This document shows positions 16,877-27,618 of a DNA stretch of 64,000 bases, in pieces. The stretch spans positions 620,001 through 684,000 of the forward strand of contig CP011126.1 of NCBI GenBank assembly GCA_001077715.1, in the 5' to 3' direction. Origin of the DNA: Candidatus Coxiella mudrowiae. Its GTDB lineage: Bacteria > Pseudomonadota > Gammaproteobacteria > Coxiellales > Coxiellaceae. Under the pieces are notes generated by a model. It saw only the letters and a program-made list of their open reading frames with translations. It had not been told where the DNA came from and ran no database searches. Within the stretch, counting starts at the first letter, position 1, and every line of letters begins with the position of its first letter. The position numbers and the translations under genes are program-made.

Positions 16877-18307
16877 TTGGAAAAGCAAATCATACCTGTT
16901 TTATTAGCTGGGGGTATTGGGAGCCGATTGTGGCCTGTCTCTCGGGAAAGCTATCCAAAACAATTTTGTAAGTTATTTGATGATCTATCCTTGCTGCAAA
17001 AAACGGCGGAAAGAGCCCGATATGTTTCTGGCATTTCGGATTTAATCGTAGTTACAAACGAAAATTATTATTTTTTATGTCGGGATCAATTGGAGGCTAT
17101 TGGTTTTACGAATGTTCATTACATTTTAGAGCCTTATCCAAAAAATACAGCTCCAGCCCTTGCTTTAGCTGCTCAATATGCCTGCAAGTATATAGACCCT
17201 AATACTACCTTACTCGTATTACCTTCCGATCATTACTTAAGTGATCACGTTGCTTTTAAAAGCACAGTAGAAACAGCGCTTCACTTAGCTAAAAAAAATC
17301 ATCTTGTTATATTTGGTGTTAAACCCCATTCGCCTAAAACCTGTTATGGATATATCGAAAAAGGAGACCCGTTCGCAACCGGATTTCGGGTGAGTCGCTT
17401 TATTGAAAAGCCCTCATTTCAAAAATCAAAAAAATTCATTTCCCAAGGAGGATTTTATTGGAATAGCGGCATGTTTTTATTTAAAGCTCAAACGTACTTA
17501 ACTGAATTAGAAAATTTAGCCAATGATATTTTTATTGAAACTCAAAAGGCTTTTCGAGTTGCAAAGAAACAATCTGAATTTTTTCGAGTGAGTAAAAATT
17601 TTAATTCCTGTCGAGAAGGCTCTATTGATTATGAGCTTATGGAGAAAACCAATAAGGCAGTTATGTTGCCGCTTTGCACTCAATGGAATGATCTTGGCTG
17701 TTGGTCATCGGTGGGGGAAACAGGAAAGCCTGATGCTGAGGGTAATGTCCAATATGGCAATGTGCTGATGAGCAAATGCCAGAATTGTTTAGTTAGTTCT
17801 GAAGGCAGGCGAGTAGTTGTCATTGGTGTGAAGGATCAAGTGATTGTAAGTACTCCCGATGCTATTTTGGTGATTGATAAAGATCATGCCCAAGAAGTAA
17901 AAGCTGCTGTAGAACAGATGAAGTTGCAACAAGATTCTGTTGCTACTGAGCATAGGCGAATTTATCGTCCGTGGGGGTATTACGAAAAATTAGCTTCGGG
18001 CGTGGGATATCAGGTAAAATATTTAGTGGTTAATCCTCGCGCAGCACTTTCCTTGCAGTTACATCATTGTCGTTCCGAGCATTGGGTTGTGGTCAGCGGC
18101 GAAGCCGAAGTTGTTAATGGTGAAGATCACTTTCGTTTATTTCCTAATCAATCTACTTATATCGAAAAAGAAACCAAACATCGATTCAGCAATCTCAGTG
18201 ACCAACCCTTATTAATGATTGAGGTGCAAAGTGGCGATTATTTAGGAGAAGACGATATTGTGCGGTTTGAGGATGTTTATGGGCGGATGAATAATGTATT
18301 AATCTGA
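16877..18307 (+). CDS. manC: Mannose-1-phosphate guanylyltransferase / mannose-6-phosphate isomerase
   Basis: Makes GDP-mannose, precursor of mannose, fucose, rhamnose-type and related GDP sugars of the surface polysaccharide. The N-terminal nucleotidyltransferase has LAGGIGSRLWPVSRESYPKQF and FIEKPSFQKSKKF, then GFYWNSGMF. The C-terminal type II isomerase cupin has RPWGYYEKL and SLQLHHCRSEHWVVVSGEAEV. Start is a TTG with GGAGG seven bases upstream, and no ATG fits. Length 476 is normal. It converges with the glycosyltransferase at 18361 and marks the left border of the polysaccharide locus. Confidence 0.94.
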   Translation: MEKQIIPVLLAGGIGSRLWPVSRESYPKQFCKLFDDLSLLQKTAERARYVSGISDLIVVTNENYYFLCRDQLEAIGFTNVHYILEPYPKNTAPALALAAQYACKYIDPNTTLLVLPSDHYLSDHVAFKSTVETALHLAKKNHLVIFGVKPHSPKTCYGYIEKGDPFATGFRVSRFIEKPSFQKSKKFISQGGFYWNSGMFLFKAQTYLTELENLANDIFIETQKAFRVAKKQSEFFRVSKNFNSCREGSIDYELMEKTNKAVMLPLCTQWNDLGCWSSVGETGKPDAEGNVQYGNVLMSKCQNCLVSSEGRRVVVIGVKDQVIVSTPDAILVIDKDHAQEVKAAVEQMKLQQDSVATEHRRIYRPWGYYEKLASGVGYQVKYLVVNPRAALSLQLHHCRSEHWVVVSGEAEVVNGEDHFRLFPNQSTYIEKETKHRFSNLSDQPLLMIEVQSGDYLGEDDIVRFEDVYGRMNNVLI

Positions 18308-18360
18308 TAATACTGATTATCTCTTTAAAACTTACTTGACTATTTTTCAAGAAATACACC

Positions 18361-20286
18361 TTAATCCAAAACGAACCGCGTTTTTATGAATTTTTTTAGA
18401 TTATTATAACGATCGGGAAAAATTCGCTTAATTACCCTTAATAACTTAGAAACAAATTGATATTGGACCATTTTTAAAATTTGTCTTTTTATTATTAATT
18501 TTAAAATTTTTATTTTTCCATTGTTTTGTTTATCGATTGGATAGCTGAGTAGAGAGATTTCTTTAATGATTCCTGGGATATATATTTTTTTTCTAAAAAA
18601 TTTTTTGTTTATTCTGGGATAGAGATCTGTAATATGAGCATAAATTGTTTCTGGTTTAGAGATTCTTCTCGCAGGAACATTTGTGTTGAACATAGTTGAA
18701 AGCGCAAGGAAATAATTTGTTAGATTATTATAAGTGCCAAGATTTATTTCCCCAATTGGGGATTTTTTAATGAATCTTATTGATTTATTTTTCTTGGTAG
18801 AGAGAATATTCACATGGGGTCTAATAAGCTCTTCTAAATTTGGTTGAAAATGTGATGTTTGCTCACGGAGGCAAAGAATTTTGAAGCCGCGATAATTTTG
18901 AAGCGACTTTGCATATTCCATGAAAATAGTCAGGGAGTGGTTAGAAAGAATTGCTGAGAAATCAATAACTAATCCATCAAAGAAATTAAGGCTCTCTGGT
19001 TCTTGAATAATGGATTGAGCTATGAATTGACTCGAAAGAAAATAAACATTGTGTTTTATAAATTTAGTATAATTTTTTATGTTTTCAAGGCCCTTTAAAT
19101 TGGGGTAATAGAAAATTAATATATTTAATTTTTTGTCTTCAATCGTTTTAGGATTGATTTTTATCTCTTTCAGGCCCTGTACAATTGCATTAACACACAG
19201 CTTAAATCGTTTATCATAGGATGTTCTTTTTGCAGTTGAAAGTCGTTTTTCAAGTAGGTCCTTGTCAAAACGCTCTTTACTAGCTTGACGAATTGCCTTC
19301 TCAAAGTCGTCTACATTGGATGCAAAATGAATAACTTTTTCTTTGTCTTCTTTTATTAAATTATCAATCGGTGTGCTTACCACTGGTAAGCCACTAGCTA
19401 AATATTCGTATGTTTTTAGAGGGAAAGATACTTTGATAAAGTTTTTTTGCACGAATGGAATAATCCCCACTGTTGATCGATAAGCTATTTCTCTAAGTTG
19501 TTCGAGCTGCATTAATCCTAAATATTTTACATTTTCATGAGCCATGAGATTTTTCCAACCTTGATCATTTTCAAAAACGACTTTTCCACAAAATACAAAT
19601 TTCCAATCCTTCATTCTCTTTACGAGTTGATTGAGTAAATTGTAATCAAGTTTGTTAAAAATATTACCCTGATAGAAAGCTATATTTTCTTGTGTTGGAA
19701 TATTTTTTCGGGCAAATAAGGAATAAAATTGATAATCACAACCATTGTTTATAACAATAGAGGAACCTGTATAGTTACCGTTAGTATGGTAGCTTTCTTG
19801 AATACCTTGTGATACACAGATTAATAAATCGGTTGCTTTTAATGCTAGTTGGTCGAGATTATATAAGGATGTTTCCTTCTGAAAAGTTATGGGACCATCA
19901 TAGGAATAAAAAGCTTCAGTAGCGTGATAGACTACAAAAGGAAAATAAGTTGAATGGATAAATTCCCAAAAATTGCAATTATAAATCCAGGCGAGAGGCC
20001 AATTTATATTTTTTTCTTTTAATGCTTTGGTAAGTAATTGATTTTGGATCGAACCATATTCGTTATATATATGCAATAAGGTGACATTAGATAGTTCAGT
20101 TTTTTCAAACTTATAAGCCGGTTTATCAAGATCAGCTTGAATAAAGATTACAGGGGCTATGGTCGATAAGCGCTTTGAATAATGATAACGATTACTTCGC
20201 ATTTCCGTATGCCAATTAGACCAGGTGAACATAATGATGCTGTCTATTTTACTTTTCAGTGCTTCTAAGGCTTGATTAATTGTCAT
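18361..20286 (-). CDS. Large glycosyltransferase (GT-B fold) with extra C-terminal domain
   Basis: A 641-residue protein. Residues about 15-370 resemble GT-B glycosyltransferases of the GT4 kind: IIMFTWSNWHTEM at the start, SIVINNGCDYQFY mid-domain, and SFPLKTYEYLASGLPVVSTPI, the typical nucleotide-sugar-binding region. Residues from about 390 form a second alpha/beta stretch beginning KLNILIFYYPNLKG, followed by a basic C-terminus; I do not recognise it. It is cytoplasmic, with no signal peptide or clear membrane helix. It lies 22 bases downstream of the asnB-like gene on the same strand. Sugar donor and acceptor are unknown; a role in O-antigen assembly is inferred from position. Confidence 0.75.
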   Translation of the reverse strand: MTINQALEALKSKIDSIIMFTWSNWHTEMRSNRYHYSKRLSTIAPVIFIQADLDKPAYKFEKTELSNVTLLHIYNEYGSIQNQLLTKALKEKNINWPLAWIYNCNFWEFIHSTYFPFVVYHATEAFYSYDGPITFQKETSLYNLDQLALKATDLLICVSQGIQESYHTNGNYTGSSIVINNGCDYQFYSLFARKNIPTQENIAFYQGNIFNKLDYNLLNQLVKRMKDWKFVFCGKVVFENDQGWKNLMAHENVKYLGLMQLEQLREIAYRSTVGIIPFVQKNFIKVSFPLKTYEYLASGLPVVSTPIDNLIKEDKEKVIHFASNVDDFEKAIRQASKERFDKDLLEKRLSTAKRTSYDKRFKLCVNAIVQGLKEIKINPKTIEDKKLNILIFYYPNLKGLENIKNYTKFIKHNVYFLSSQFIAQSIIQEPESLNFFDGLVIDFSAILSNHSLTIFMEYAKSLQNYRGFKILCLREQTSHFQPNLEELIRPHVNILSTKKNKSIRFIKKSPIGEINLGTYNNLTNYFLALSTMFNTNVPARRISKPETIYAHITDLYPRINKKFFRKKIYIPGIIKEISLLSYPIDKQNNGKIKILKLIIKRQILKMVQYQFVSKLLRVIKRIFPDRYNNLKKFIKTRFVLD

Positions 20287-20308
20287 TCTATTCCTTTCTC
20301 TGATTAGT

Positions 20309-22087
20309 CTATATCATATTCAAGACATATTGTTTCCATTTTGAAGTAATAATTTCTCTCCATTCTCGACTGCCTGGGGATGATATATTTATTTGGAATG
20401 TTTTCTTTAGCCAATCGACTTCCGGAGCAGGAAAACCTAATTTATCTACTCGCAGTCTAACATCCTCTGGGACTATGCCTTTTATAGCTTCGCGTAAAAC
20501 AGCTTTAGTGTAGCCTTTATTTATTCTAAGCGATACAGGAAGGGATAAACAAAATTCAACGATGTCTTTGGAAATAAAAGGAACGCGAGATTCTATAGAA
20601 AATGCCATGGAATTCCTATCCTCATAGCGGAGCAGTTGTGGTAAGTTTGAATCACAAACCAAATCTTTGAGTTGTTCCTCAAAATCCCCTTGGGGCTGGT
20701 TAAGTTGAAATAATCTGCATTCATACTCATCAACAAATTCGCTTTTAGAATTTATAGATAAATTTGGATTTAATAAATTATTGCATTTAGTCTTTAGATA
20801 ATATTTAACAAAATTAGAGAATGATTTTTTCTCAAGAGAGATATTCATTCTCTTTTTTGCTGCTCGCAATTCTTGGCGGTAAAGAATATAATTTCCTTTA
20901 TTCAGTAAAGAATTTAGATAAATAGGTAGACAGCCTAGATAACCTGCAAGCATTTCATCTGGTCCTTGACCATCCAAAATTACTTTTATTTGGGAAGTGG
21001 AAATTTGTTTAAAAATTGTATATTGAGCAAAAATGCTGATACTTCCAAAAGGCTCATCTTGAATAGAAATTAACTTAGATAATTCATTTTGAAAAGATTC
21101 ATAGGTGGGCTCGACATATATTGCTATAGCTCCAGATAATTCAACAACTCTTTTTGCCCAATGAGACTCATTAAGGTGGGTATGATTCGGATAATAGATA
21201 GTAAAAGTTTGAAGGGGTTTCCCTTTTTGCAATCTGCTAACAACAGAGACAATTGTTGAAGAATCGATACCGCCACTCAGACAAGAACCTATCTGAACGT
21301 CACTTCGCATATGAAGTTTAATACTTTGAATAATAAGATGACGCAAATTTAATGCTGCATCGCCTAAGGAGATTTTTTTGATGGTTTTAGAGGGAGCCGT
21401 CCAATAGCGAATAAAATTTAATTTTCGAAGCGGTTTATTTAGATCGATAATACTGTAATGTGCATGGGGAAATCGTTTAATGTATTTAAAAAACGTCCAA
21501 TCTTTTCTTTCTAAAAAGGCATTTTCAATAAAAAGTTGGACGGATACATCATCAATTTCATTAAATCTTGAATGAGCGACTCTTAAAGCTTTGGGTTCGG
21601 AGGCAAAAAATAAATTATCTTGAACAATTCCGTAATAAAGTGGCTTTATAGCAAATCGATCTCTCGATAAAATAATTTTTTTTTCGATCAAATCATATAG
21701 TGCTAAGGACCACATTCCAATAAATAAAGAAAAAGCATTGTGTCCCCAATGACGAAAGCATTCGAGAATAACTTCAGTGTCGGAATTAGAATTAAAAATA
21801 CTTTTTCTTTTTTCACATTTTTTACGAAGTTCTATATAGTTATAAATCTCACCATTATAAGTCAATACATAACGACCATCATAACTGAGCATAGGTTGTG
21901 CAGCATGATTCGTCAAATCGATGATTGAAAGTCGTCTATGACCCAAAAACACACGACGGTCGGATGAATACCAAGTTCCTTCACCATCTGGTCCTCTATG
22001 GAGCAAAGCATTCTTCATTTTCTCGATTAAGAGATCCGAATTAAGTGAGACGTTGTTAAGAGATATGATCCCTACGATACCGCACAT
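20309..22087 (-). CDS. asnB: Asparagine synthetase-like glutamine amidotransferase
   Basis: Class II glutamine amidotransferase plus synthetase. Met is followed by Cys2 (MCGIVGIISLN), the catalytic nucleophile exposed after Met removal. LLHRGPDGEGTW and YNGEIYNYIELR are standard for the glutaminase half. The synthetase half has the pyrophosphate loop SCLSGGIDSSTIVS (about residue 265) and DGQGPDEMLAGYLG. Length 592 is normal. In polysaccharide loci such proteins amidate uronic acid residues, so that role is plausible; simple asparagine synthesis is the alternative. It heads the pair with the 641-residue glycosyltransferase. Confidence 0.88.
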   Translation of the reverse strand: MCGIVGIISLNNVSLNSDLLIEKMKNALLHRGPDGEGTWYSSDRRVFLGHRRLSIIDLTNHAAQPMLSYDGRYVLTYNGEIYNYIELRKKCEKRKSIFNSNSDTEVILECFRHWGHNAFSLFIGMWSLALYDLIEKKIILSRDRFAIKPLYYGIVQDNLFFASEPKALRVAHSRFNEIDDVSVQLFIENAFLERKDWTFFKYIKRFPHAHYSIIDLNKPLRKLNFIRYWTAPSKTIKKISLGDAALNLRHLIIQSIKLHMRSDVQIGSCLSGGIDSSTIVSVVSRLQKGKPLQTFTIYYPNHTHLNESHWAKRVVELSGAIAIYVEPTYESFQNELSKLISIQDEPFGSISIFAQYTIFKQISTSQIKVILDGQGPDEMLAGYLGCLPIYLNSLLNKGNYILYRQELRAAKKRMNISLEKKSFSNFVKYYLKTKCNNLLNPNLSINSKSEFVDEYECRLFQLNQPQGDFEEQLKDLVCDSNLPQLLRYEDRNSMAFSIESRVPFISKDIVEFCLSLPVSLRINKGYTKAVLREAIKGIVPEDVRLRVDKLGFPAPEVDWLKKTFQINISSPGSREWREIITSKWKQYVLNMI

Positions 22088-22238
22088 AATTTATGTTTGT
22101 CTAAATTTGAAGCTTTTTCAAAGTATAATGTATGTTTTTTCTATTATCTAGAACTTTTTAAAAAATAACTTAGAAAAGAAACATATTTCTCTTAAATTGA
22201 AGTGAATTCTTTTTTTCTGACGAACAAAATTTAACCAT

Positions 22239-23670
22239 TTAACTTAGTAGGTTGCACGAGTCTATTTGACTTTTTTTAGAGTGATGTATTTTATTTTTCA
22301 TAGAGAAGATTGAGGTTTTAAGGTTAAATTTAACAATATTAAGCGAATATCTAAGGTATGGGACAATTACTATAGGGATAAATATAATTTTGGACTTTTT
22401 AGAAAATTGCTTATCTATGTAACCGTACAATGAGATAAATTTCTGTTCATTACATCTAGGGGTTTGGTTTTTAAGTACTTTGTCACATTGCATTTGAGCG
22501 ATACCTATGCGAATTCCTCCATTTAAAACGAGACCATTTAAAATAAGAAAGTAAGTTCCTGGGCTTAATTGAAAAGTCGGTGATATAAGTTGATAACCCA
22601 TTGCCGTACTGCTAGTTTTTATTAAAAAAGAGTGATTAAAATTTTTTATTAATATCGCGCTTTTAGCTTTTAAACTAGCGATTGAGTGCAGAATATTCAG
22701 ACTTCCACCCTTCTGCGGGAGGTTGTTTCAGCATTGTTTGGGACGCATAATTCAAAGGGGATATGTAATAAGCGTAAGGACCGTATTGATCCAATTCCTT
22801 AGATTGGATACTTAGAGAAGTTGTTTGTGGGGTTGCCCAATAGTTTCTATTATCAGTAGAATTAAGAAAAGATTGATAATTTTCAAAGTAATAGAGAAGA
22901 TCTGATGGTTTATATCTGTCAGTGTTTAGACTTCCAATGACGGTATGAAAAAACGTGTCGATATCATTTCTTGAATAGAAATTTATCATTTCAGCGGATG
23001 GAATTTTATGCCCTGAGGCAACTTGATTAAAAGTAGCTTTTGCTATGAGGCCGATAGTAGGATCAAGAAGTAAAGGGATTCCTGTATATTTAGTAAAAAT
23101 TTGCACATGATTTTCGATGATTCCGCTGTTCCAACCGACAAATATTATTTTTATTGGAGCAATCGGATGCAGCAATCGATATAATTCGTAGGTTACCCTG
23201 AAATAATCTGAGCAAACTAAAGATGAGCATGCTAAGTCTGTCTGGAGAGAATGGGAAGAAGGTGGGGGTGATCAGACGCCATAAGGCTTTAATTTATAAG
23301 CCACGAGAGTTGCAAAAACTATTTTGCGACCCATATCATTTAACTGAGAAAATAGTTTTCCTAACGCTGTAGTAAAGGTGGTTTCATATTTCTTATAGTT
23401 AGGTGTATATAGTATTTGGGTTTTTCTGAATTATGTTCAATATTGCTTTGGATAGAAATGGTGTTTTTTCTGGCAATCCAACGGATTTAATTGTTATTGA
23501 CAGAGCGCTGATCATTAAAACAATTTTTAAGAATAACAAAAATTTTCGCTTTCGAAATAAATTTACCTTAACATTTAAACATAGAAAATCCTTTAAAGAA
23601 TTTATAAATAGCCACCATTTTAATAGCCACCATTTTGCAATTTTATTTTAATTGTGACAGATATTGCTTA
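22239..23670 (-). pseudogene. Membrane-anchored protein of unknown function, broken
   Basis: Reading the minus strand across frames gives a coherent protein: a hydrophobic anchor (FLLFLKIVLMISALSI), then VGLPEKTPFLSKAILNIIQ, KKYETTFTTALGKLFSQLND, IAPIKIIFVGWNSGIIENHV, and DPTIGLIAKATFNQVASGHK. A further segment resembles a beta-rich domain, MGYQLISPTFQLSPGTYF. At least three frame changes and several stops separate these pieces. A 15-bp duplication (aatagccaccatttt, 23607-23636) lies in the 5' part. I do not recognise the family. The location between asnB and the methyltransferase remnant suggests a role in the polysaccharide locus. Confidence 0.55.
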
Positions 23671-23889
23671 GTTTTTAATTACTTTCTTTTTCTTTAGGGG
23701 ATTATTTTATTATTTTAATCTTATATTGTGTCAGTATTATCCTTTTAAGGCAATTTTTATCGTGGAATCGATTCGCAATGAGAAGGCTTTGATATTTGAA
23801 GCTTTCTTGCCGTCTAGAAACTAGATAGAGTGAACAATGGAAACTTTTCTTTAGCTATTTAAATTACAAGGGAGTTTATTAGATGTTAT

Positions 23890-24780
23890 TCCAAGCAAAA
23901 AATTAAATAGAAAAAGTCCTAAGTTTTGGAAAGAAGATGGAACAATTCTAATACCAAATATTGGACTGAGCACAATGTAACTTTTCATAGGCTGTTTAAT
24001 TCGATAGAGGAATCATTGGTCTATTTCCATTGGCGTAATGATCAATATTAGAATTATATAGAATTGATGCCTTTAAAAGGCTACGACAATAAAGTCATTT
24101 TAGACTTTAGTTATAGAACTCATCACCATTTAATTGGTTTTTGGCCATTATTTCAAACCTAAAAAGCTAATAAGTGCTGATGTTTCATCCTCTTCTCTTG
24201 AAGAAGCAAGAGGTGTCGGTTAGAAATACATAAAATAGAAACGGAATTAGTCCGATTAGATGAGAACTCTTCAAAGTTACTATTTGAGGCCGATTCAATT
24301 GATCATATCCATAGTTCCGGTGTTATTCCACCATATACAAAATCCAGAAAAAGTTCTAAATGAATTCAAAAGAATTTTAAAACTGGGCGGATCCACACGT
24401 GTAATGGTTTATAATTATAACAGCTTATGGGTACATCTTCATTAAGAGGATTTTTGAAGGTGTCAATATACTAATATGGATTTAATTGAAGCATTTAGTG
24501 AGACAACAGATGGTAGTAGATTGTCCTCGCTCAGTTTATTATTTTTCTGAAGAATTAATTGCTTTAAATAAAATAATTGGATTAAAGTGTAGTTATCTTG
24601 GCGCTGCAATCTCAATATTTGAGATGTCTTTATTATCAAAACGCTTTGATGTGATAAGATAATGAATTTAGCTCTACCGAGTGAGCATCGTAATTTTCTT
24701 TTGTCATTGACTTTTGATGAAAAGGATATGTGAAATATCGTGATGAATATGGATGGATCGATCGCTGTAAAAGTTCAGCG
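23890..24780 (+). pseudogene. SAM-dependent methyltransferase, broken
   Basis: Pieces in different plus-strand frames read EHNVTFHRLFNSIEESL, LKGYDNKVILDF, then SADVSSSSLEEARG, then HHIQNPEKVLNEFKRILKLGG and VMVYNYNSLWVHLH. The last two are post-motif regions of class I methyltransferases (HH-x-NPE...L+PGG). The C-terminal part reads YYFSEELIALNKIIGLKCSYLG and PSEHRNFLLSLTFDE. Frameshifts and stops are frequent. It overlaps the 3' end of the convergent 677-residue glycosyltransferase by a few bases. It probably tailored a sugar or lipid of the polysaccharide. Confidence 0.7.
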
Positions 24781-26808
24781 ATTTTCATTTCCAAATTCAA
24801 TTTTTAATATTCGATTTATTTGAGATACTATTAAGGGACCAAATTTTGTACGTATTGATAAGGGAAATTTATGCCAGATTAGTTTGGCATAATTAATAAA
24901 TTTAGATTCCTTCTTTATAATTATTGAGTCTTTAAGCTTTTTAAGCGAAAGTTTAAAAGATGAATGGCGATATTCTTTATAATGAAATGACGCAGCACAT
25001 CTATTATAAACTTTTCCCAATTTCATGAGTTCTAGTAAAGAAATCTTATTGTCTTTGATGATTAAATCTGCAGAAGGAAGTAAGCGTTTCTCCATATTAT
25101 TCCAAAAATTGTTTGGATATTGGAAATCCGTTAAGGGATTAGATTGTCTATAAATATCATAAATTAAAGGTATTTTAAGTAGATTTTTTAGCATTATTCC
25201 AGCAGGGAGAGTATTAAAATCACAAGCAATAATTGCTGATACATTCTGAAAACGGCAACCTAAGGAGAATAAAGTAGAATTGACATACACAAAATTATTG
25301 ACAAATAGATGGAAATCGTTTAACTTATCAATAGTTTTTAAAAATTGAGATGTTAAATTTTCTTCCGCATTCGCGATTAGAGTAAGCCTGGCGAGTTCCA
25401 GCTGCGCTGGGCAATATACTTTTTCGTTTATTTCTAACCAAGTTTGTGTATCATAGTTGTGGGGTGCAGTAACTCGAAGAGTTCCATCCTGCATTTGTTT
25501 AGCGTCTATGTCATTACTGAGATTATTGATAGCAAGAAGATGTATAGCTCCAAAATTAGCAAGCTTTTTCTTTATTTTGCAGAAATGGCTCTTGATTGAA
25601 AAAGCATCAGCATCCAGAAACAAGAAATGCTTAGAACGCTTTGTTGATCTAATGTTTATAGTATATTTTAGCTTTTTGTTTTCTGCTATTTTATCTATTG
25701 CTGTATCAAAGTGTTTGGCGAAATTTTCTATCCAATAATCGTGTTTTAGAATAATATCTTGATAGGCTTGTTCTACGATAGCTGTTCTGTTTTCTTCGGA
25801 AGAAAAAAAATTACAAACTTCATCAAAATTAGAATAATCTTTTTTTAGAGGTACATAATGGACCCAAGGCTTTAGAATATTTGAGTACTCTCCTTCATAT
25901 AAGATTTGGAGAGTTTTTGTGGCAACAGCTTCAAAGTGTCTGGGTGATATCTGGTTGTAATCTATTTTCTCACCAATTGATTCAAGTAATTCAAGAATGC
26001 GTTCGGCAACTTCTGGATCGTTTTCATTTTCCAACTGATAAGTGGATTTAAGTTCTAAAAATCGCTTTTCTAAAGAACCATCCAAATCAAAAATATTTGC
26101 TCCAGACTCAACGCCTAATACGGCTTTACAATTTCCTAAAAAATTATACCACTCATCTCCCTTTTTGCGGTCTTCCCATCGACTGGATATATCGACGACT
26201 AATCCTTTTTGTTTAGCGAGGACTCGTACATCGTAACCGATTTTACGCTTCTCGTAAGCTAATTGGCCAAAAATCAAGGGTTGAATTGATCCGCGATAGC
26301 CGATGTCAATTTTGCGACCCTCTAGAGGGTAACTAAATTGACGCATTTTTTGGGTGACGTAACCTGTTAACATTTGATAAAACTTAATATTACCTACTAT
26401 TTCTTCAGGATAGACTTTGTGCCTTTCCGATTCTTTTAAGCAGGTGAATATTAAATCGAATTTATTATGCCCAATATATTCTGCTACTTGACGTGTATTA
26501 AATTGTTCGTCTTGCTTAAATAAAATTTTTAAGCCCTGATAATCTCGAAAATGAATGTTGAGATTGCTATCGAGGTAGCGAAGATTTTCTAGATTATAGG
26601 ATATTGTATTATGAATGACTATTCCTTTATAATGGGTAATATCTATTTCTGCAGGAATTTTGTAATAAGGTCCTTGATGTTTAAAAAAATTCAATACATG
26701 AATATTAAATTTAGAAAACCTTTTTAGGTTTATATTTTCAGGAATTGTGGCAATCCCTTGTGGGTCGAGATAACAAAGTAACAGAAGCGAATGCTTTGTT
26801 CTATTCAT
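24775..26808 (-). CDS. Large two-domain glycosyltransferase-like protein
   Basis: A 677-residue protein. The first half has IDIGYRGSIQPLIFGQLAYEK, then VLGVESGANIFD and ISPRHFEAVATKTLQILYEGEY-SNILKPW. That layout matches CgeB/YkvP-like glycosyltransferases, in which the H-FE-x(3)-T segment binds the donor. The second half starts KHFLFLDADAFSIKSHF and contains IIACDFNTLPAGIMLKNLL and IPLIYDIYRQ, which look like the N-terminal domain of a GT4 enzyme without an obvious C-terminal partner. It starts 24 bases after the Wzt-like gene, on the same strand. Function in O-antigen synthesis is inferred. Confidence 0.7.
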   Translation of the reverse strand: MNRTKHSLLLLCYLDPQGIATIPENINLKRFSKFNIHVLNFFKHQGPYYKIPAEIDITHYKGIVIHNTISYNLENLRYLDSNLNIHFRDYQGLKILFKQDEQFNTRQVAEYIGHNKFDLIFTCLKESERHKVYPEEIVGNIKFYQMLTGYVTQKMRQFSYPLEGRKIDIGYRGSIQPLIFGQLAYEKRKIGYDVRVLAKQKGLVVDISSRWEDRKKGDEWYNFLGNCKAVLGVESGANIFDLDGSLEKRFLELKSTYQLENENDPEVAERILELLESIGEKIDYNQISPRHFEAVATKTLQILYEGEYSNILKPWVHYVPLKKDYSNFDEVCNFFSSEENRTAIVEQAYQDIILKHDYWIENFAKHFDTAIDKIAENKKLKYTINIRSTKRSKHFLFLDADAFSIKSHFCKIKKKLANFGAIHLLAINNLSNDIDAKQMQDGTLRVTAPHNYDTQTWLEINEKVYCPAQLELARLTLIANAEENLTSQFLKTIDKLNDFHLFVNNFVYVNSTLFSLGCRFQNVSAIIACDFNTLPAGIMLKNLLKIPLIYDIYRQSNPLTDFQYPNNFWNNMEKRLLPSADLIIKDNKISLLELMKLGKVYNRCAASFHYKEYRHSSFKLSLKKLKDSIIIKKESKFINYAKLIWHKFPLSIRTKFGPLIVSQINRILKIEFGNENR

Positions 26809-26832
26809 GTCTTTTCCCTCACAATCTTATGA

Positions 26833-27600
26833 TTATGAGCATACTGTAGCTAATTTAGAAGTGCTTATTATAGAGTCTTCCATTATTTTGACTCCTCCAA
26901 AACTACGCATATTTCCATGTTCTAACCACAATACCTTGTTGCAATATGTTTTTATAATTTCATTTGAATGCGAGGCCATGACCACGATATTTGATTTTTC
27001 GACAAAACTATCCATCCGTTTTTTTGCTTTGGATTGAAAGGCGGTATCACCAGCGCCAAAAATTTCATCAATTAAAAGAATATCGGGATCCACTATGGTA
27101 GAAAGAGCAAATGCCAATCTAACAGCCATACCAGTAGAATATTTTTTAATTGGCATGGCGAGATACTCACCCATTTCAGTAAACTCTTCAATATCTGGAA
27201 TTAAAGACTTTATTTCTTTTTTAGAAAGACCTAATAACATTCCACGAATTTTTATATTTTCATAACCATTCAATTCAGGTTGCATTCCAATATTTATATC
27301 AAGTAAGGACGCGACTTTACCATCGATTTCTACTCTCCCGAATTTAGGAGCAAATACTCCAGCCAAAACTCTGAGTAAAGTGCTTTTACCAGAACCATTA
27401 TGACCTATTAACCCCAAACGGTCACCGTGTTTTAAAGAAAAAGAAATATCGTTTAGGGCTTTTACAGCTACGGAACTGCCATTTATTAGTTTTAATTTTC
27501 CTCCTGTAGCAGCGTTTAAGATACTCTTTTTAAGAGAACGTTGATTTACCCTGTATAAAGGGTATTCAAGGTGAAGATTTTCTATGTGTATGGATGACAT
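26833..27600 (-). CDS. wzt: Polysaccharide export ABC transporter, ATP-binding subunit
   Basis: ATPase driving export of an undecaprenyl-linked polysaccharide. The 255 residues contain Walker A GHNGSGKSTLL, the signature region YSTGMAVRLAFALST and Walker B PDILLIDEIFGAGD. The early motif SVAVKALNDISFSLKHGDRLG is characteristic of Wzt/KpsT/TagH. It lacks the extra C-terminal domain of about 150 residues that binds the modified O-chain end in Wzt proteins of the E. coli O9a type, so export is probably not gated by a terminal modification. It is 18 bases downstream of the permease gene. Confidence 0.9.
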   Translation of the reverse strand: MSSIHIENLHLEYPLYRVNQRSLKKSILNAATGGKLKLINGSSVAVKALNDISFSLKHGDRLGLIGHNGSGKSTLLRVLAGVFAPKFGRVEIDGKVASLLDINIGMQPELNGYENIKIRGMLLGLSKKEIKSLIPDIEEFTEMGEYLAMPIKKYSTGMAVRLAFALSTIVDPDILLIDEIFGAGDTAFQSKAKKRMDSFVEKSNIVVMASHSNEIIKTYCNKVLWLEHGNMRSFGGVKIMEDSIISTSKLATVCS

Positions 27601-27618
27601 TTTATTAATCTTTATAAA

